Of a stretch of DNA of 64,000 nucleotides, positions 1 through 11,725 are shown piece after piece. Position numbers and translations under genes: made by a program. The DNA is from Gigantopelta aegis (taxonomy: Eukaryota; Mollusca; Gastropoda; Neomphalida; Peltospiridae), in the NCBI RefSeq assembly GCF_016097555.1, contig NC_054706.1:79066353-79130352 (forward strand), in the 5' to 3' direction. Below the pieces are notes generated by a model. The model made no database searches. It had not been told where the DNA came from and saw only the letters and a list, made by a program, of their open reading frames with translations. Position 1 is the first letter of the stretch. Every line of letters begins with the position of its first letter.

Positions 1-57
1 GCCTATATCACAGGCAGTTCAAAAATATGTATAAAAACAACCAAAACAAAGGAATCC

Positions 58-130
58 AATCAATCAAATAATTTATTTCCATATATGCATCATACAGAAA
101 TGTACATAAACATAAACTAGTAGTGCTAAT
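58..130 (-). mobile_element. displaced 3' end of LINE copy 2
   Basis: These 73 bases match 131-203 almost exactly and look like a simple tandem repeat. They are better read as the 3' terminus of copy 2, cut off from its body at 5109 by insertion of copy 1. Both termini end in GATT-type short repeats on the minus strand, as CR1/L2 elements often do. Confidence 0.7.
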
Positions 131-353
131 AATCAATCAAATCATTTATTTCCATATATGCATCATACAGAAATGTACATAAACATAAACTAGTAGTGCT
201 AATAATGATACTACCATCATGAACATGTTATAATGTTACATAAAACTCTAAAATGAATTGCCTTTATGCATGAATATAAAATAACATACAGATATAAATG
301 CATACATGAAAGAGAATAAAAGTATAGTTATGTGGTTTTGTTTTTAATTTGTT

Positions 354-3300
354 CTAGACTGTGGTAGGGGGTCTAGAGAGTTCTGTCCTTCTGTGATTTA
401 ACATTTCATAGCACGTCTGACCTATTATTACGGATATATTCCCTGGGCAGTCTAAGAGAAAAAACGATTTCTCTTTGTTGGTTAGATGTTGAAAGTCTGG
501 GCAGAGTTGTTGTATTTTATTGTATAGGATATTTCGTATGTGGGAGTTTGTGGGACATGTTGTCAAAAAATGTATTTCGTCTTCTACTTCTTGGTTACAC
601 AGTCTGCAAAGTCTGTCTTTTCTGTCAGTGTTCCTATATCGTCCAGTTTCAATTTCAAGTCGGTGAGCGCATATTCTTAGTTTTGTAAGTGCCTGCCTAA
701 AGTTTACATTTTTAATTTGGTTTAGATATTCGGCTAATTTATATTCATCTTTAATATGTTTGAATATTTGGAGTTTTTCAGATTTTTCTAGTTTTATTGT
801 AAAGTATTCTTTGAAATTGTTGTTAAGGGTTTCAGTTATGGCTTTTGCATTTCTTTTCATGCAGTTTTTGTTATTTTTTAGTTTAAGTGGGTCGATATTG
901 TTAATTTCAAACATACATTTGCAATATGCATGCCAGCCTATGTTGTGTTGTGACTGTAGTTCTTTACTGCATTGTATTGCGTCATAGAGAATTGTTCTCG
1001 ACATTTCTATGCGTTCTAGGTATGCCCAGTATTTATATATATATTGGTGTGTATGTTATTAATCAGTGGATATCTCCCAAGTTCGCTTTTGCATGCAATA
1101 TTGGTGCTATTCTTTCCGACTTGGAGGTTTAACTTACAAAATTTTGTGTGTATTTTTTCATATGGCTCGTTTTCTAATGTGTCCAAAAATGTGTGTTGGT
1201 TGTGCTTTTTTAATCTGCCGTAGAGTTCGCTGCCCCATACCTCACAGTTATATAGCAGGATCGGTTTAATAAGAGAGTCAAAAAGCTTATTATAAATATA
1301 TGGAGGAGGGTTTGTCCCTCCGAAAGTCATATGTAATTTAAAAAGGGCCTTTGAGCCCTTCTTGCTTAGTTCTAGTTTTGTTTGTGTGAAGTTTCCGACA
1401 GAGTTTATGTTGCATCCTAAGTATGTGTAGTTGTTTGTTTGAACTATTTCATCTTGTTCCAGGTATAATTTCAGATTAGTGGGGCTTTTTCCTTTTTGTA
1501 TTATCATAGAATTTGATTTTTCTGGGTTAATATTAAGGTGCCATGATTTGCAAAAGTTACTAAGCGTGTTGAGGCATTCTTGTAGACCGTTGGCGGTTTC
1601 AGATATAAGGACTAGATCGTCGGCCCATAGCAAATGTGATATTGTTTGTTTCTGGAGCGTTACTGGTGTACATATATTTGTTGGAAAGGTAAGGTCATCT
1701 ATATATATGTTAAACATAGTAGGACTTAAACTATCCCCCTGTTTTACTCCAATGTTAGAAGGGAAGTGGTCTGATACCCCATTTGAAAATTTTACTGCCA
1801 CTTCTGTCTTATTGTACATGGACTTGATAATGTTATAAAACTTTCCGCCAAGACCAAGCCGTAGTGTTTTGAGAAGGAGTCCTTCTCTCCACACCGTGTC
1901 AAAGGCTTTTTGGAAATCTATAAAGCATACGTATAGTTTCTTGTGTTGCTTTTCTACATATTTATTTATAATAGTTTTTAAAATGAAAATGTTATCAGTT
2001 GTTCTTCTGTCTTTTCTGAAACCTGATTGATTATCTGATAGCAGTTTTTTCTCTTCTAAATGACTGGTTAGACGGTTGTTGAGAATGGTAGAAAACAGTT
2101 TACCTAGGCAACTTGTTATAGTTATTCCTCTATAATTTTTGGGGTCCATTGGGTTTCCCTTTTTATGTATCGGCGTTATATATCCGTTAGTCCAGCTGGA
2201 TGGAAATGTCCCCTGTGTTATATACTGCATTAAACAGTTTGGCTAATGGGGAGCTTATTATGTCATGGCCAAATTTAATCATTTCATTGGAGATGGTATC
2301 AGGGCCACATGCTTTGTTAAGTTTTAGTGTCTTTATGGCTATTGTTATTTCTTTTGTTGTGATGTGACTATCTAGGCATGTCTCATGTTTTTTATTTTCC
2401 AGTGTTTTGAGTTCTTTAAGCAATTCTTGTGAGTTACTGTTTGAGTATGAATTAAGGTCGCTATTGAGTTCCTTAAAATGATTGGTTAAATTATTAACCA
2501 TTTCATCAGGTAGCTCAGCACTGTTAGATGCGTGTTTATTGGTCATTTTATTTATTATGTTCCAGTATTCTTTTGGGTTGTTTTCATTTAGATCTTCTAA
2601 TTTTGTATATAGTTCCTCTTTTAGTGTTCTTTCAAGTTTTTTATTGCTTCTATGTAGTTTTTTCTTTGTTTTCATTAATGTGTTACGTAGTGTTGTATTA
2701 TGTGGATTTATTTTCAATTTTCTTGCCAAGCTCCGGAATTGTGACTGGAGTGCACTTATATTTGTTGTTGTTTTTTGTTTTTTCCTTTTGTGTTTTGTGG
2801 TTTTGTGTGTGTGATGTATGGGTGATACTTTAGATGCTGCCAACAGCAGGATATTGTTCAGTGTTTCAACACTATTATTAATATTGTCAGCAGAGATGTT
2901 GGAATTCATAAAGTTTTGTATTTTTTCCAATGATTTTAACGAAAGGAGCTGTTGTTGATAGGCTGTTTTATTTTCTGTGTTGATTCTGTGTTTTGAATTC
3001 AGTTGTTGTAGTTTAGGTGGCTGTACTTTATTGTGAGATACTTTGCCTTTAATGATCACTGATATGGGGGAGTGAATGGAATTTGGGGTGATATTTTTAA
3101 CGTTTAGGCTGATGATATCGGACAGATAATTACTCTGACAGATGATATAGTCTACTGCACTTGTGCCTTGGGTATTGAAACAGGTTAATTTTCCTAAATA
3201 GTCGCCAGGAGTTCTTCCATTAAGTATTCGCATACCGGTCGTTATGCAAAAGTCTGTTAGTTTTCTGCCATGTGTGTTAATGGTTGTGTCCTGTGATTTT

Positions 3301-3911
3301 CGGTTGCGTGTGATATAGTCTGGTATATAGTCTGTTGGTAAGGGTATGAAGTCATTTGTGTCATGTGGTATGTAATCATTTAGTATGGTAGTTTTGTCTG
3401 CTGTTCTGCCATTTGTGTCTCCCATTATGAGAACAGACCCTTTTATGCTATATTCAGCTACCTCAGCTTCTAAAGTGGAATACTGATCTTGGAAGTAAGG
3501 CGAGTCTGATGGTCGAATGTAAAATGAACATAATAAGGTGTCTTTGTCCCTCCCCAGTACCTGTCCAGAGATTCTCAACCAAAGTGTGTAATCGTTGTTG
3601 TTATTGATTTCAGTTATATGTTGGTGAAGCTCGTTTTTATATAGGATAAGCAGACCTCCAGACCCTCTACCACATGAACGCTTCGAGTTTTTCTGACAAT
3701 GTTTTATTTTAGAGGTATACCCTTCTATCGTGGTTGTAACACTACCTATGTCTATTTTGTGTGTGTTTGTGTGGGTCTCCTGTAGACATATAATATCATG
3801 TGTGGAAAGTTGTTCCATTACTAGTGGGCAATTTAATTTGTGTTTTAAGCCATCAATGTTCCATGACAATATTGATAGCAATTTAGCTGGGTTTACTGAT
3901 GTGCCTTTCAT
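354..3911 (-). pseudogene. LINE ORF2: APE endonuclease and reverse transcriptase, two frameshifts
   Basis: The protein starts at 3911. The endonuclease shows SWNIDGL, LQETH, MGDTNGR and VDYIIC, then a final S-I-H-S-P block where most relatives have S-D-H. The reverse transcriptase follows with FRKDRRTTDN, IDFQKAFDTVW (motif A), GVKQGDSLSP (motif B) and LLWADDLVLI (motif C, ADD). The C-terminus has a C-x2-C-x8-H-x4-C knuckle (CRLCN...HFLTTC). Two shifts break it: an extra base in a C run near 2210-2213, and an extra TA in a TA run near 1035-1045. Copy 2 lacks that extra TA and reads straight through. The frames are 2187-3911, 1016-2230 and 354-1004. The element is probably unable to move by itself in its present form. 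Confidence 0.9.
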
Positions 3912-4164
3912 AATATGGGGAGAAAGAGCTATGTTTGCAAGGTAGACGAGAGAAAATCCAACATAGATGAAGTCACCCTAAACTTGTAGGTTTGTATGGT
4001 GATGTGAGTGAACAGAATGAGTTGAGTTGATTTGTTACATGTTTAGTTATTGTTATTAGTTAATATAATTATATCGTTATAGTAAGATCAGTAGATGTAT
4101 AAACATATATGGGTAGTACAAGTATAATAAAAGTCATTTTCATTTAAAATACTACAAATAATAC

Positions 4165-4240
4165 TATATATATATACATGTCCACACCTGCACACACACA
4201 CCCACACACTCACACACACACACACGCACACACCACATAC
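4165..4240. repeat. TA/CA microsatellite in the LINE inter-ORF spacer
   Basis: Short runs of TA and then CA lie between the ORF1 fragment and ORF2 of LINE copy 1. No coding signal is visible in the spacer 3946-4552. Confidence 0.8.
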
Positions 4241-4552
4241 ACATACACCCACTCATTCACACATATAAAAGTACAGTGATGCATACACAATGTTTCTATA
4301 GCACCAATATGCATGGGTTAGTCTCATTAGTCATATAATATAGTTAAATAGCACATGAATAATAACATCAGATATGATGTACATACCTGTTTGGCACAAA
4401 AACCTGTATGGGTGTTATCCTGATACAAATGGCTGGAAGTATACTAGTCAAAATGGTTAAGTAAATATTGCATAGTAAAGGGTACAATATTAATACATAT
4501 TCAAGCATGGTTAGTTGTTAACTGGATATGACACAGAATCTTCTTCTAGAGA

Positions 4553-5107
4553 TTAAACAAGAGATTCTAGTGCCTTGAAGTAATTGGAGAGTGGTATGTT
4601 GAAGTCTGAGTTACGCCTAGGGTGGGGTCCTTGTGCTTGATTTCTGTTGGTCGTATTGTTGTTGATTGTATATGATTGTCCTTCGTGTACAGATTGTTTC
4701 CAAATTGGTCGTGTGTATTGTAGCTGGGGTTTTCTATAATAGTTTCTTCTCCAATCATCTTCTTGGTCTTTGTAGTGTCGTGTAGGTGGCAAGTATGAAG
4801 GTGAATGTGATGTGGAGGGTGAGTATACAAGGCCAAATTTTGGGAAGAGAATATGTTTGTACACTGATATCACCCTGCTGATACCCAATGAGTTCAGATG
4901 TTGAGGGTCACCTTGAATGAAGTTGTTTTTGTTTGTACTCACTGTAAGCATGCTTGCATATGTGACTGAGCTGTGTGTGCATAGTGTGTGAAAATGATCG
5001 TCGAGGCTCCGTTTTTTCGATTCAGGGATGTTCTGGTGAAATGTTACGCTGATGTATCCTTGTGTATTTTTCAAGTTTTTCATTGAGCTTATGAGTTCTT
5101 CAAATTC
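4553..5107 (-). pseudogene. LINE ORF1 fragment with SGNH-esterase-like end
   Basis: The open frame continues to 5137, but its first ten codons come from the 3' UTR of the other LINE copy. The real ORF1 part starts near codon 11 and lacks its N-terminus. The pattern GDPQHLNSLG (Asp and His at codons 77 and 80 of the open frame) matches the D-x-x-H block that ends SGNH/GDSL hydrolases, which some CR1/L2 ORF1 proteins carry. A basic, polar tail rich in Asn, Arg and Tyr follows and may bind RNA. The catalytic Ser block is absent because of the 5' truncation, so this fragment cannot be a working esterase. The family call is inference from one motif and its position before ORF2. Confidence 0.6.
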
Positions 5108-5108
5108 C

Positions 5109-6300
5109 TTTAATAATGATGCTACCATCATGAACATGTTATAATGTTACATAAAACTCTAAAATGAATTGCCTTTATGCATGAATATAAAATAACATAC
5201 AGATATAAATGCATACATGAAAGAGAATAAAAGTATAGTTATGTGGTTTTGTTTTTAGTTTGTTCTAGACTGTGGTAGGGGGTCTAGAGAGTTCTGTCCT
5301 TCTGTGATTTAACATTTCATAGCACGACTGACCTATTATTACGGATATATTCCCTGGGCAGTCTAAGAGAAAAAACGATTTCTCTTTGTTGGTTAGATGT
5401 TGAAAGTCTGGGCAGAGTTGTTGTATTTTATTGTATAGGATATTTCGTATGTGGGAGTTTGTGGGACATGTTGTTAAAAAAATTATTTCGTCTTCTACTT
5501 CTTGGTTACACAGTCTGCATAGTCTGTCTTTTCTGTCAGTGTTCCTATATCGTCCAGTTTCAATTTCAAGTCGGTGAGCGCATATTCTTAGTTTTGTAAG
5601 TGCCTGCCTAAAGTTTACATTTTTAATTTGGTTTAGATATTCGGCTAATTTATATTCATCTTTAATATGTTTGAATATTTGGAGTTTTTCAGATTTTTCT
5701 AGTTTTATTGTAAAGTATTCTTTGAAATTGTTGTTAAGGGTTTCAGTTATGGCTTTTGCATTTCTTTTCATGCAGTTTTTGTTATTTTTTAGTTTAAGTG
5801 GGTCGATATTGTTAATTTCAAACATACATTTGCAATATGCATGCCAGCCTATGTTGTGTTGTGACTGTAGTTCTTTACTGCATTGTATTGCGTCATAGAG
5901 AATTGTTCTCGACATTTCTATGCGTTCTAGGTATGCCCAGTATTTATATATATTGGTGTGTATGTTATTAATCAGTGGATATCTCCCAAGTTCGCTTTTG
6001 CATGCAATATTGGTGCTATTCTTTCCGACTTGGAGGTTTAACTTACAAAATTTTGTGTGTATTTTTTCATATGGCTCGTTTTCTAATGTGTCCAAGAATG
6101 TGTGTTGGTTGTGTTTTTTTAATCTGCCGTAGAGTTCGCTGCCCCATACCTCACAGTTATATAGCAGGATCGGTTTAATAAGAGAGTCAAAAAGCTTATT
6201 ATAAATATATGGAGGAGGGTTTGTCCCTCCGAAAGTCATATGTAATTTAAAAAGGGCCTTTGAGCCCTTCTTGCTTAGTTCTAGTTTTGTTTGTGTGAAG
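5109..6300 (-). mobile_element. LINE copy 2, 5'-truncated, split by copy 1
   Basis: This segment is nearly identical to 198-1391 of copy 1 and stops abruptly at 6300, where homology ends in the reverse transcriptase C-terminal region. This is normal LINE 5' truncation. Its 3' end is displaced to 58-130, on the far side of copy 1. The host element was therefore a copy of about 1.27 kb before it was interrupted. Confidence 0.85.
5265..6239 (-). pseudogene. LINE copy 2 ORF2 C-terminal part
   Basis: An open frame of 324 codons covers the region from just after the reverse transcriptase catalytic core (TFGGTNPPPYIYNKL) to the C-terminus. It keeps the frame where copy 1 is shifted. The zinc-knuckle histidine is changed to isoleucine (EDEIIFL instead of EDEIHFL). 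There is no endonuclease or catalytic RT motif, so it is a dead fragment. Confidence 0.85.
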
Positions 6301-6827
6301 AATCACTGGTAACAATTTATTAGCCTACACAACGCAATTTACTATTGTAATTAAGACCACCAATTAACATTTTATTTAACAACACTGATAGACCGACCCG
6401 GCCGTGCCCCTCCCCCCCCCCCCCCTCCCCCGGACGAGTTCCATGTGGCGCTACTCGTCGGGGTGTCGTGCGTGCCCGCCCTGTAATTCATTATTTTAAT
6501 AATTCAATCTCAGAAAGGGAAGGGGGGGAGGGGTAGTGGACCATCTAGGCTTTCCGGGTGAGTGCGTATCGTCTGAACGAGTTCCTAGTGGCGCTGCTCA
6601 CCCGGGGGCCACAACGGGCCTGTTCCCCAATTTACTAATATAATTAAGACCACCAATTGACCTTGTATTTGAAAAGACCGATAGACCGATCTTTGATACC
6701 GTCATGATCAACACACATCCTTATTTTGAAGGACGCATCAAGTCTCTCCTGCATTTCTCGACACTTGTGTAGATGAAATACATTTTTAAAGTATTATATC
6801 TAAAGCTGTCTTGACTTTTTTCAAGGG
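6301..6827. other. gene-free stretch with a diverged internal duplication
   Basis: No gene is seen. Two related blocks occur: 6338-6400 and 6635-6700 share a TAATTAAGACCACCAATT core and a run of GATAGACCGA. A GC-rich piece with a GAGTTCC..GTGGCGCT pattern occurs at about 6435-6460 and again at 6577-6600. A C run lies at 6413-6425. This looks like an old duplicated interspersed repeat of unknown family. Confidence 0.5.
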
Positions 6828-6968
6828 CCGTTATGACTTTTTAACTTTGGCCGTTTTGACTTTTGTTAAGGGCCGTTTTGACTTTTTCACTTTGGCCGTT
6901 TTGACTTTTTTCGGGCCGTTTTGACCAATTATTGTTAAGGCCGTTTAGTACTGGGGCCGTTATGACTA
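6828..6968. repeat. minisatellite with GGCCGTTTTGACTTTTT unit
   Basis: About seven diverged copies of a 17-bp motif, some separated by a short AACTTT or TTAAG spacer. The motif appears nowhere else in the window. No function is visible. Confidence 0.8.
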
Positions 6969-7785
6969 CGATCCGGACAATGTAGGCATTATTAGACCTA
7001 AAAAAAAGTCCACATTCCAAAAACATGGGATATCAGATCTTATTATATTTTGTTTTATATGTGCGTGCGTGCGTGTGCGCACGTAAGTACGTGTGCGTGT
7101 ATGAATGTTTTTGTTTTGAGCATATATACGTACGAAGAGAGGATCGGTCTTGCGAAATATTCCGATCGATATCTCGGAACGGTTATGCATAAAAATAAAC
7201 ACCATCGCTGCATGTGGAATCGACACCAAATTACAAGACACAATAATTGCTCTTTGGCTACGAAAAGGTATGCTTTTTGGTTACGAAACGGCATGCTTCA
7301 GTGATGCACAGCACATAATTGCTCATTTAATGCTTATAAAAGATACTGAGTGATTATTACAACAAATGTTTTGCTAAATGTTACAATATGTTTGTAATAT
7401 AACATTATAATTGTGTATTTAAAAATATATTAATGTTAGGTGTAATGTATGACATTAATAAATTGGTTACGAACTGGTATGCTAGTGGTTACGAAACGGT
7501 ATGGTACGAAAGGGTTTGGGTACGAAACGTCTAGAAACCCTTGCCTAGTACTGTATTCAGTACTATTAAATCTGGTGTTTGCTGGGCACAGTTGAACCGC
7601 CTAGTCTTACTTGTGAAATTTGTTTTAATGATATATTAGTTTTGTGAGGTAGCGATATTTGGAGGGGCACAATCTCTAATGTGGCTGGTACAGACTTTAG
7701 TGGGGAGGGGGCCATTTTTATCTTTATAGAGTAGAACCAACAAAAAAAGACACGTATATTTTCGTCTTCAGGCGGCCTATTCCTA
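6969..7785. other. gene-free stretch with dispersed GGTTACGAAACGGTATG motifs
   Basis: No supported gene. The motif GGTTACGAAACGGTATG and variants occur at 7253-7300 and again at 7463-7530, separated by AT-rich DNA. Open frames here are short, overlap on both strands and show no domain. Confidence 0.5.
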
Positions 7786-7789
7786 AGCG

Positions 7790-8012
7790 CTTGGTGTATT
7801 GTCCTTCATTCCCTGTTTTGGTTCCAGATATCCCTTTGTTTTTTATCATGTCTGTGGGAAAGTGCATATATAAAAGATCCCTTGCTACTAATGGAAACGT
7901 GTAACGGGTTTCCTCTCTAGACTACAGATATATATTACAATTACTAAATGTTCAACAAATGATGATTAATAAATTATTGTGCTCTAGTGGTGTCGTTAAA
8001 GAAACAAACTTT
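7790..8012 (+). mobile_element. SINE family A, degraded
   Basis: Family A is a tRNA-derived SINE that recurs in this window. A complete copy has a tRNA-like head, then a body with ATAAAAGATCCCTTGCTRCT, and ends TGGTGTCGTTAAACAAAAC. Here the head is unrecognisable, but the body (from 7869) and the tail (7985-8012) are clear. Confidence 0.8.
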
Positions 8013-8109
8013 TAACTCTGTTTTGTACAAATATATTATTTTGCACAAGGCAAGTGTGTAATGTCTGAATCCTTATCTAATATCAACACTCAGCCACTGT
8101 ACCAAGTCA

Positions 8110-8169
8110 TTAATGATACTCTCCCCCCCCCCCCCCCCCCGTCTCTCTGTCTCTGTCTGTCTCTCTCTG

Positions 8170-8243
<74 letters not shown>
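8110..8243. repeat. poly-C followed by TCTG/TC microsatellite
   Basis: A run of C, then CTCTGT repeats, then a pure CT tract and a short TTTC tract. Length is likely to vary between individuals and to be unreliable in an assembly. Confidence 0.9.
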
Positions 8244-8252
<9 letters not shown>

Positions 8253-9008
8253 GTTCCAACAGTTCCACTAACGGTATTAATGAGCCATATACGAATGTAG
8301 TTGAGATTAGTACGTTAATAATTGACCCTGACCTTCACTAGCGACTCGACTGGTGTACTGATTATGTCTGTTGTTAGCGCAATACGAAAGAAATATTTGT
8401 TGGTTAAAGATTAGCAGAAGAAAACTAAAAATTCCTGTGTTAGAACATTTTATATAGTTCAAACTGGTTCAGAACACAAGGTAAATACTAGAATTTGGGA
8501 AGAACTTTCGTTTGGCGCCGTCACTAACCCTAATCCTAACTATTTATGATAAGTATTTATAATGTTCTTTATATGTGACAGTGCCAAAGGAAAGTCCTAT
8601 CCTTAAGACTTAACCACACTTACTACATCCTAAAGGGTAGTCCATGAAGTGGGGGCAGCTGGCTTTTGTAAATGTATGTGTGATGACAGTATCAGTAACT
8701 GGGTCTGTGTGATAGCTTTAGGCTTGTGTTCTGTTAGTGCAATTCCTCTTGTGATTTCTCATGCACACATCCATCCACAGAAATGTGCATTTTTCCATTT
8801 GCATACCTGCATTTTCGCAAATGCATTCCTTGTATTATTGGATTTATTATTGTTAATAAAGTACTCATTAGGTACTAAGAACCAATGCCCTCCATGTCCC
8901 TTTTCCCAGACGTTTTCTTCTATGTGTTGGTAACTTGGTTATTATTACTATTTTATTTCTGTGATCCCTATGTATAATGGTAACAGATGTCAACTACTAC
9001 TGTTTAGG

Positions 9009-9882
9009 ATGCCGGTCTGTCAAGACGGGGAGGAAGATATCTCCACCATGGTTCGGTCGCTAAGTGAATACCTGGAGCTGGACAAGAGAGCAAGTGCGGC
9101 CAAGGATTACGCTCTCGATCATCCAGTCATAACAGTGTTCTGGATTGTCACCACGGCGATGTGTGGAATTCCGATCATCTGTTTTTTCACATTTGTGTTT
9201 GCTACTATCTTGTTCTCTGTGGCCGGGTTTGTCCTAATAGAAGGTAAGTTGTGGGGTTTTTTTTCTTTTTTAACTTAAATGTACACTTCCAGTAGTTTTA
9301 CAGTCGGTGACAAATTTTGTGCTAGTGTTTTTATACAGAGGACTCCGACAAACGATGTCAGAAAAATAGAATACGGTACACAGGCCTCTACAGAACTACA
9401 TGTGACATGTCCATTCACCTTAACTGGTACACACACACTCCACCTAGTAATACAATGACATGTAAATCATAAAATGTGTGACACCCTTTACCTTTTATAC
9501 ATGGATAACTTTTGTATGGTCCATGAGACCAATAAAACAAATTTCATTATATTGTTCAGAAATGTGGTTTTGCATTTTGAAGATCCTCATAATTTTTGCA
9601 CCCATAATGATGCAGTTATTATTTATTAGATGTTCGGCATAATTTAATGTTTATAGCAACTAGTTAAAACTATTTAATTATTATACTGCATTATTTCCAG
9701 GTACCATAGTGACAATTGCAGCACTGTTGCTAGGTGCAGCTCTGTTGATTGCTGGCTTGCTCTCCCTGGGCTTCAGTCTGACAATCGTCATGGCATTCCT
9801 TGCCATACAGTACAGCCAGAAACTACTGGAGCAAGTCAACAGTAGAGTGAAGAGTCACAAACAACTGGCAACCAGTGAGTGA
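9009..9882 (+). CDS. LDAF1: promethin / lipid droplet assembly factor 1-like protein (two coding exons)
   Basis: Exons 9009-9243 and 9701-9882 join in phase 1 across a GT..AG intron (donor GTAAGT, acceptor TTTCCAG) to give 138 residues. A TTTAG acceptor directly before the ATG suggests a 5' noncoding exon upstream. Residues 1-36 are polar. A conserved DHP (37-39) precedes two long hydrophobic segments (about 41-77 and 80-115) with IEG between them, and a basic tail follows. This matches the promethin family, in which a D-S-H-P start, four short hydrophobic helices and an L-E-G turn are typical. The human protein is 161 residues. Promethins sit in the ER, bind seipin and mark sites where lipid droplets form. 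The identity is from family memory, not a search. A GTGAGT at 9875 could be an alternative donor just before the stop. Confidence 0.8.
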
Positions 9883-11017
9883 ACGAGTCGGTGTTCTCTA
9901 AGATTGGTTAGTACGTCAAGAGTTACCAGCCACCAGTAATACGAACAGGAAGACAAGAGCTCACCATGTCATTAGTCAAGTTACAAAAGTCTGTCTTTAG
10001 AATGATTATGGTCTATTTTAACAAGTCAACAATCATAAGACAAAATTGTGGTTCCTATGGAGCTTGCATAAAATCAAGAATAATTTAATTGAGAAAATGT
10101 GTTAATATTTAAAAACATTTGGTAATAATGAAGCCACGAAATAGATCTTGTTATAATAATTAATATTTTTATGAAGTTATAAAAATGGCAAAAGTTGTTG
10201 CTCCGTTGTTAATGTTTGTATATTTTTTATTGCGGTGTGGTGATTATTTTGTGGATATCCAACACATCGATAAGTGTACTAAAGAGTTGTGGATCTGTCA
10301 TTGATAATTGTATAAAAACACACTATTTGTAAAACAATACAGGGGTAACAATTGAAAGACAGATTTCCATTGGTCTTTGGAACTGATGACATGTATAAAA
10401 GTTATTAAGTCTCCAGAAAAATTACACTTCCTACAACTTGAGATGTTTGCATGCCAGGCATAATTGATTCAGCATTATCAAAGGGCTTTGTTATATTTTG
10501 GTCTGTAAGTTAACCATGTGTTGATGTCAGCACATTAAAAATAATATCTTTGGTTTCATCACTTGTTTAAAGGACAAAGCACAAAACATTGTATTGCTTG
10601 ACGTTTTGTTATTTAGCATTAATAACGTGTAATCCCTGTGAGTGTGCAAAATGTGTGTTTTTGTGTATTTTTAATATTGCACAATACAATGCAAATATGC
10701 ATATACAGGGTGATTGAAAAATTGCACATTCATTTGACTAGCACTCCAAGTGCTTTGGAAAGAAATACCTATCAAAATATATTTGTTGTTGGTAATGAAG
10801 GAGAGGCAATAATTTGGCAAAAGAATGTGTTCATTGAAATATTCCCTAGTCATAACTTTTATCATCAGACAGATGCATTTTGATGCACATCATGGCAAAT
10901 AGAATTTTTAAAAATAATAATGACACCTATATAAAAAATAGTTTTTTCACAACTATCTCTGAGTCAGTAGAATTTGCAGCTATCAAAATAAACAGTCTGA
11001 TATACAGTATTAAATGT
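9883..11017 (+). other. probable 3' UTR or flank of the LDAF1-like gene
   Basis: AT-rich sequence without a convincing ORF or repeat. It probably contains the 3' UTR, but the end of the transcript cannot be fixed: AATAAA occurs near 11243 and again at 12740, both beyond this stretch. Confidence 0.4.
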
Positions 11018-11098
11018 GATGCAGCTGTTTGATATATTACATGTAATTCCGCTGTTTGATATATTAAATGTAATGCCGCTGTTTGATATATTACATAT

Positions 11099-11447
11099 TA
11101 GTGATTGCCCTAGAAATTTGGCAAGGCATGGTAGACCAAACACTTTTGGGGCATTTTCACCATTTTCAGGGCACTTGTTTTTCATTAAAAATACACAAAA
11201 ATTAATTGAAATAAACATTAATGTAATTTATGTGCTTGCTTTAATAAATGAATGGCAAAAGATATAAAAGGCATATTTTATTAATTAATAATACCTTTTT
11301 ATGTGTTTTATAAAGACAATTTTAGAATTAATTACTGAAAAATGCTTGTTTAATCTCAGGGCAGCATGGTGCTGATTAAGGCAAGATGGTGCTAGATTAT
11401 TGAGGCTTGGTGCTGCACCATGCTAAAACAAGCTAGGGAAAACACTA
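11099..11447. mobile_element. short inverted-repeat element (MITE-like) in the 27-bp array
   Basis: Ends are TAGTGATTGCCCTAG and CTAGGGAAAACACTA, an imperfect inverted repeat. The flanks share ACATAT. The interior has no ORF. It could be a non-autonomous hAT-type element; the class is uncertain. Confidence 0.5.
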
Positions 11448-11504
11448 CATATGATGCAGCTGTTTGATATATTAAATGTGATGCAGCTGTTTGATATATT
11501 AAAT

Positions 11505-11725
11505 CAGTGTTTCTGCCAGAAAGAAATATTTGGGTATAACACTATGGAATTGAATGCAGCCACAGTCAACAGGTGGTATGGGGGAGCCTCCCCCAGAAAG
11601 AAAATGGGCTATGTTTAGGGTTAGGGTTAAGAAAATTATACAGTAATTATGAGTCATTAATTTTGTCAAAAGGTGAACTTAAAAAAGTAAAATTGCTAAA
11701 ACGTTTGCGTATGGCAGAAACCCTG
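11505..11725. mobile_element. short inverted-repeat element (CAGTG/CCCTG ends) in the 27-bp array
   Basis: Begins CAGTGTTTCTGCCA and ends TGGCAGAAACCCTG, a near-perfect inverted repeat of about 14 bp. Termini of CAG..CTG type are usual for hAT-derived MITEs. No 8-bp target duplication is clear. Confidence 0.55.

Larger units (their letters stand above)
131..5108 (-). mobile_element. LINE copy 1 (5'-truncated non-LTR retrotransposon, inserted in copy 2)
   Basis: Seen: reading on the minus strand, the element runs from a truncated ORF1 (about 5107) through a long spacer to an endonuclease-reverse transcriptase ORF2 (3911 to 354) and a 3' UTR ending near 131 in short GATT repeats. The 73 bp at 58-130 repeat the element's own 3' end, and removing 131-5108 joins 58-130 to 5109 onward so that it matches this copy's own 3' UTR near 195-230. 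This copy therefore sits inside an older copy, with a likely 4-bp TAAT target duplication. Family: ORF1 with an esterase-like end plus an APE-type endonuclease fits the CR1/L2 side of the jockey group; the exact clade is not certain. The near identity of the two copies says both are young. Confidence 0.85.

Noticed and set aside
8649-8933. 94-codon frame upstream of the LDAF1-like gene
   Set aside because: No domain, unusual composition, and no splice link to the LDAF1-like reading frame.
10638-10883. 81-codon open frame
   Set aside because: AT-rich random-looking translation with no motif; an opposite-strand frame of similar length overlaps it.
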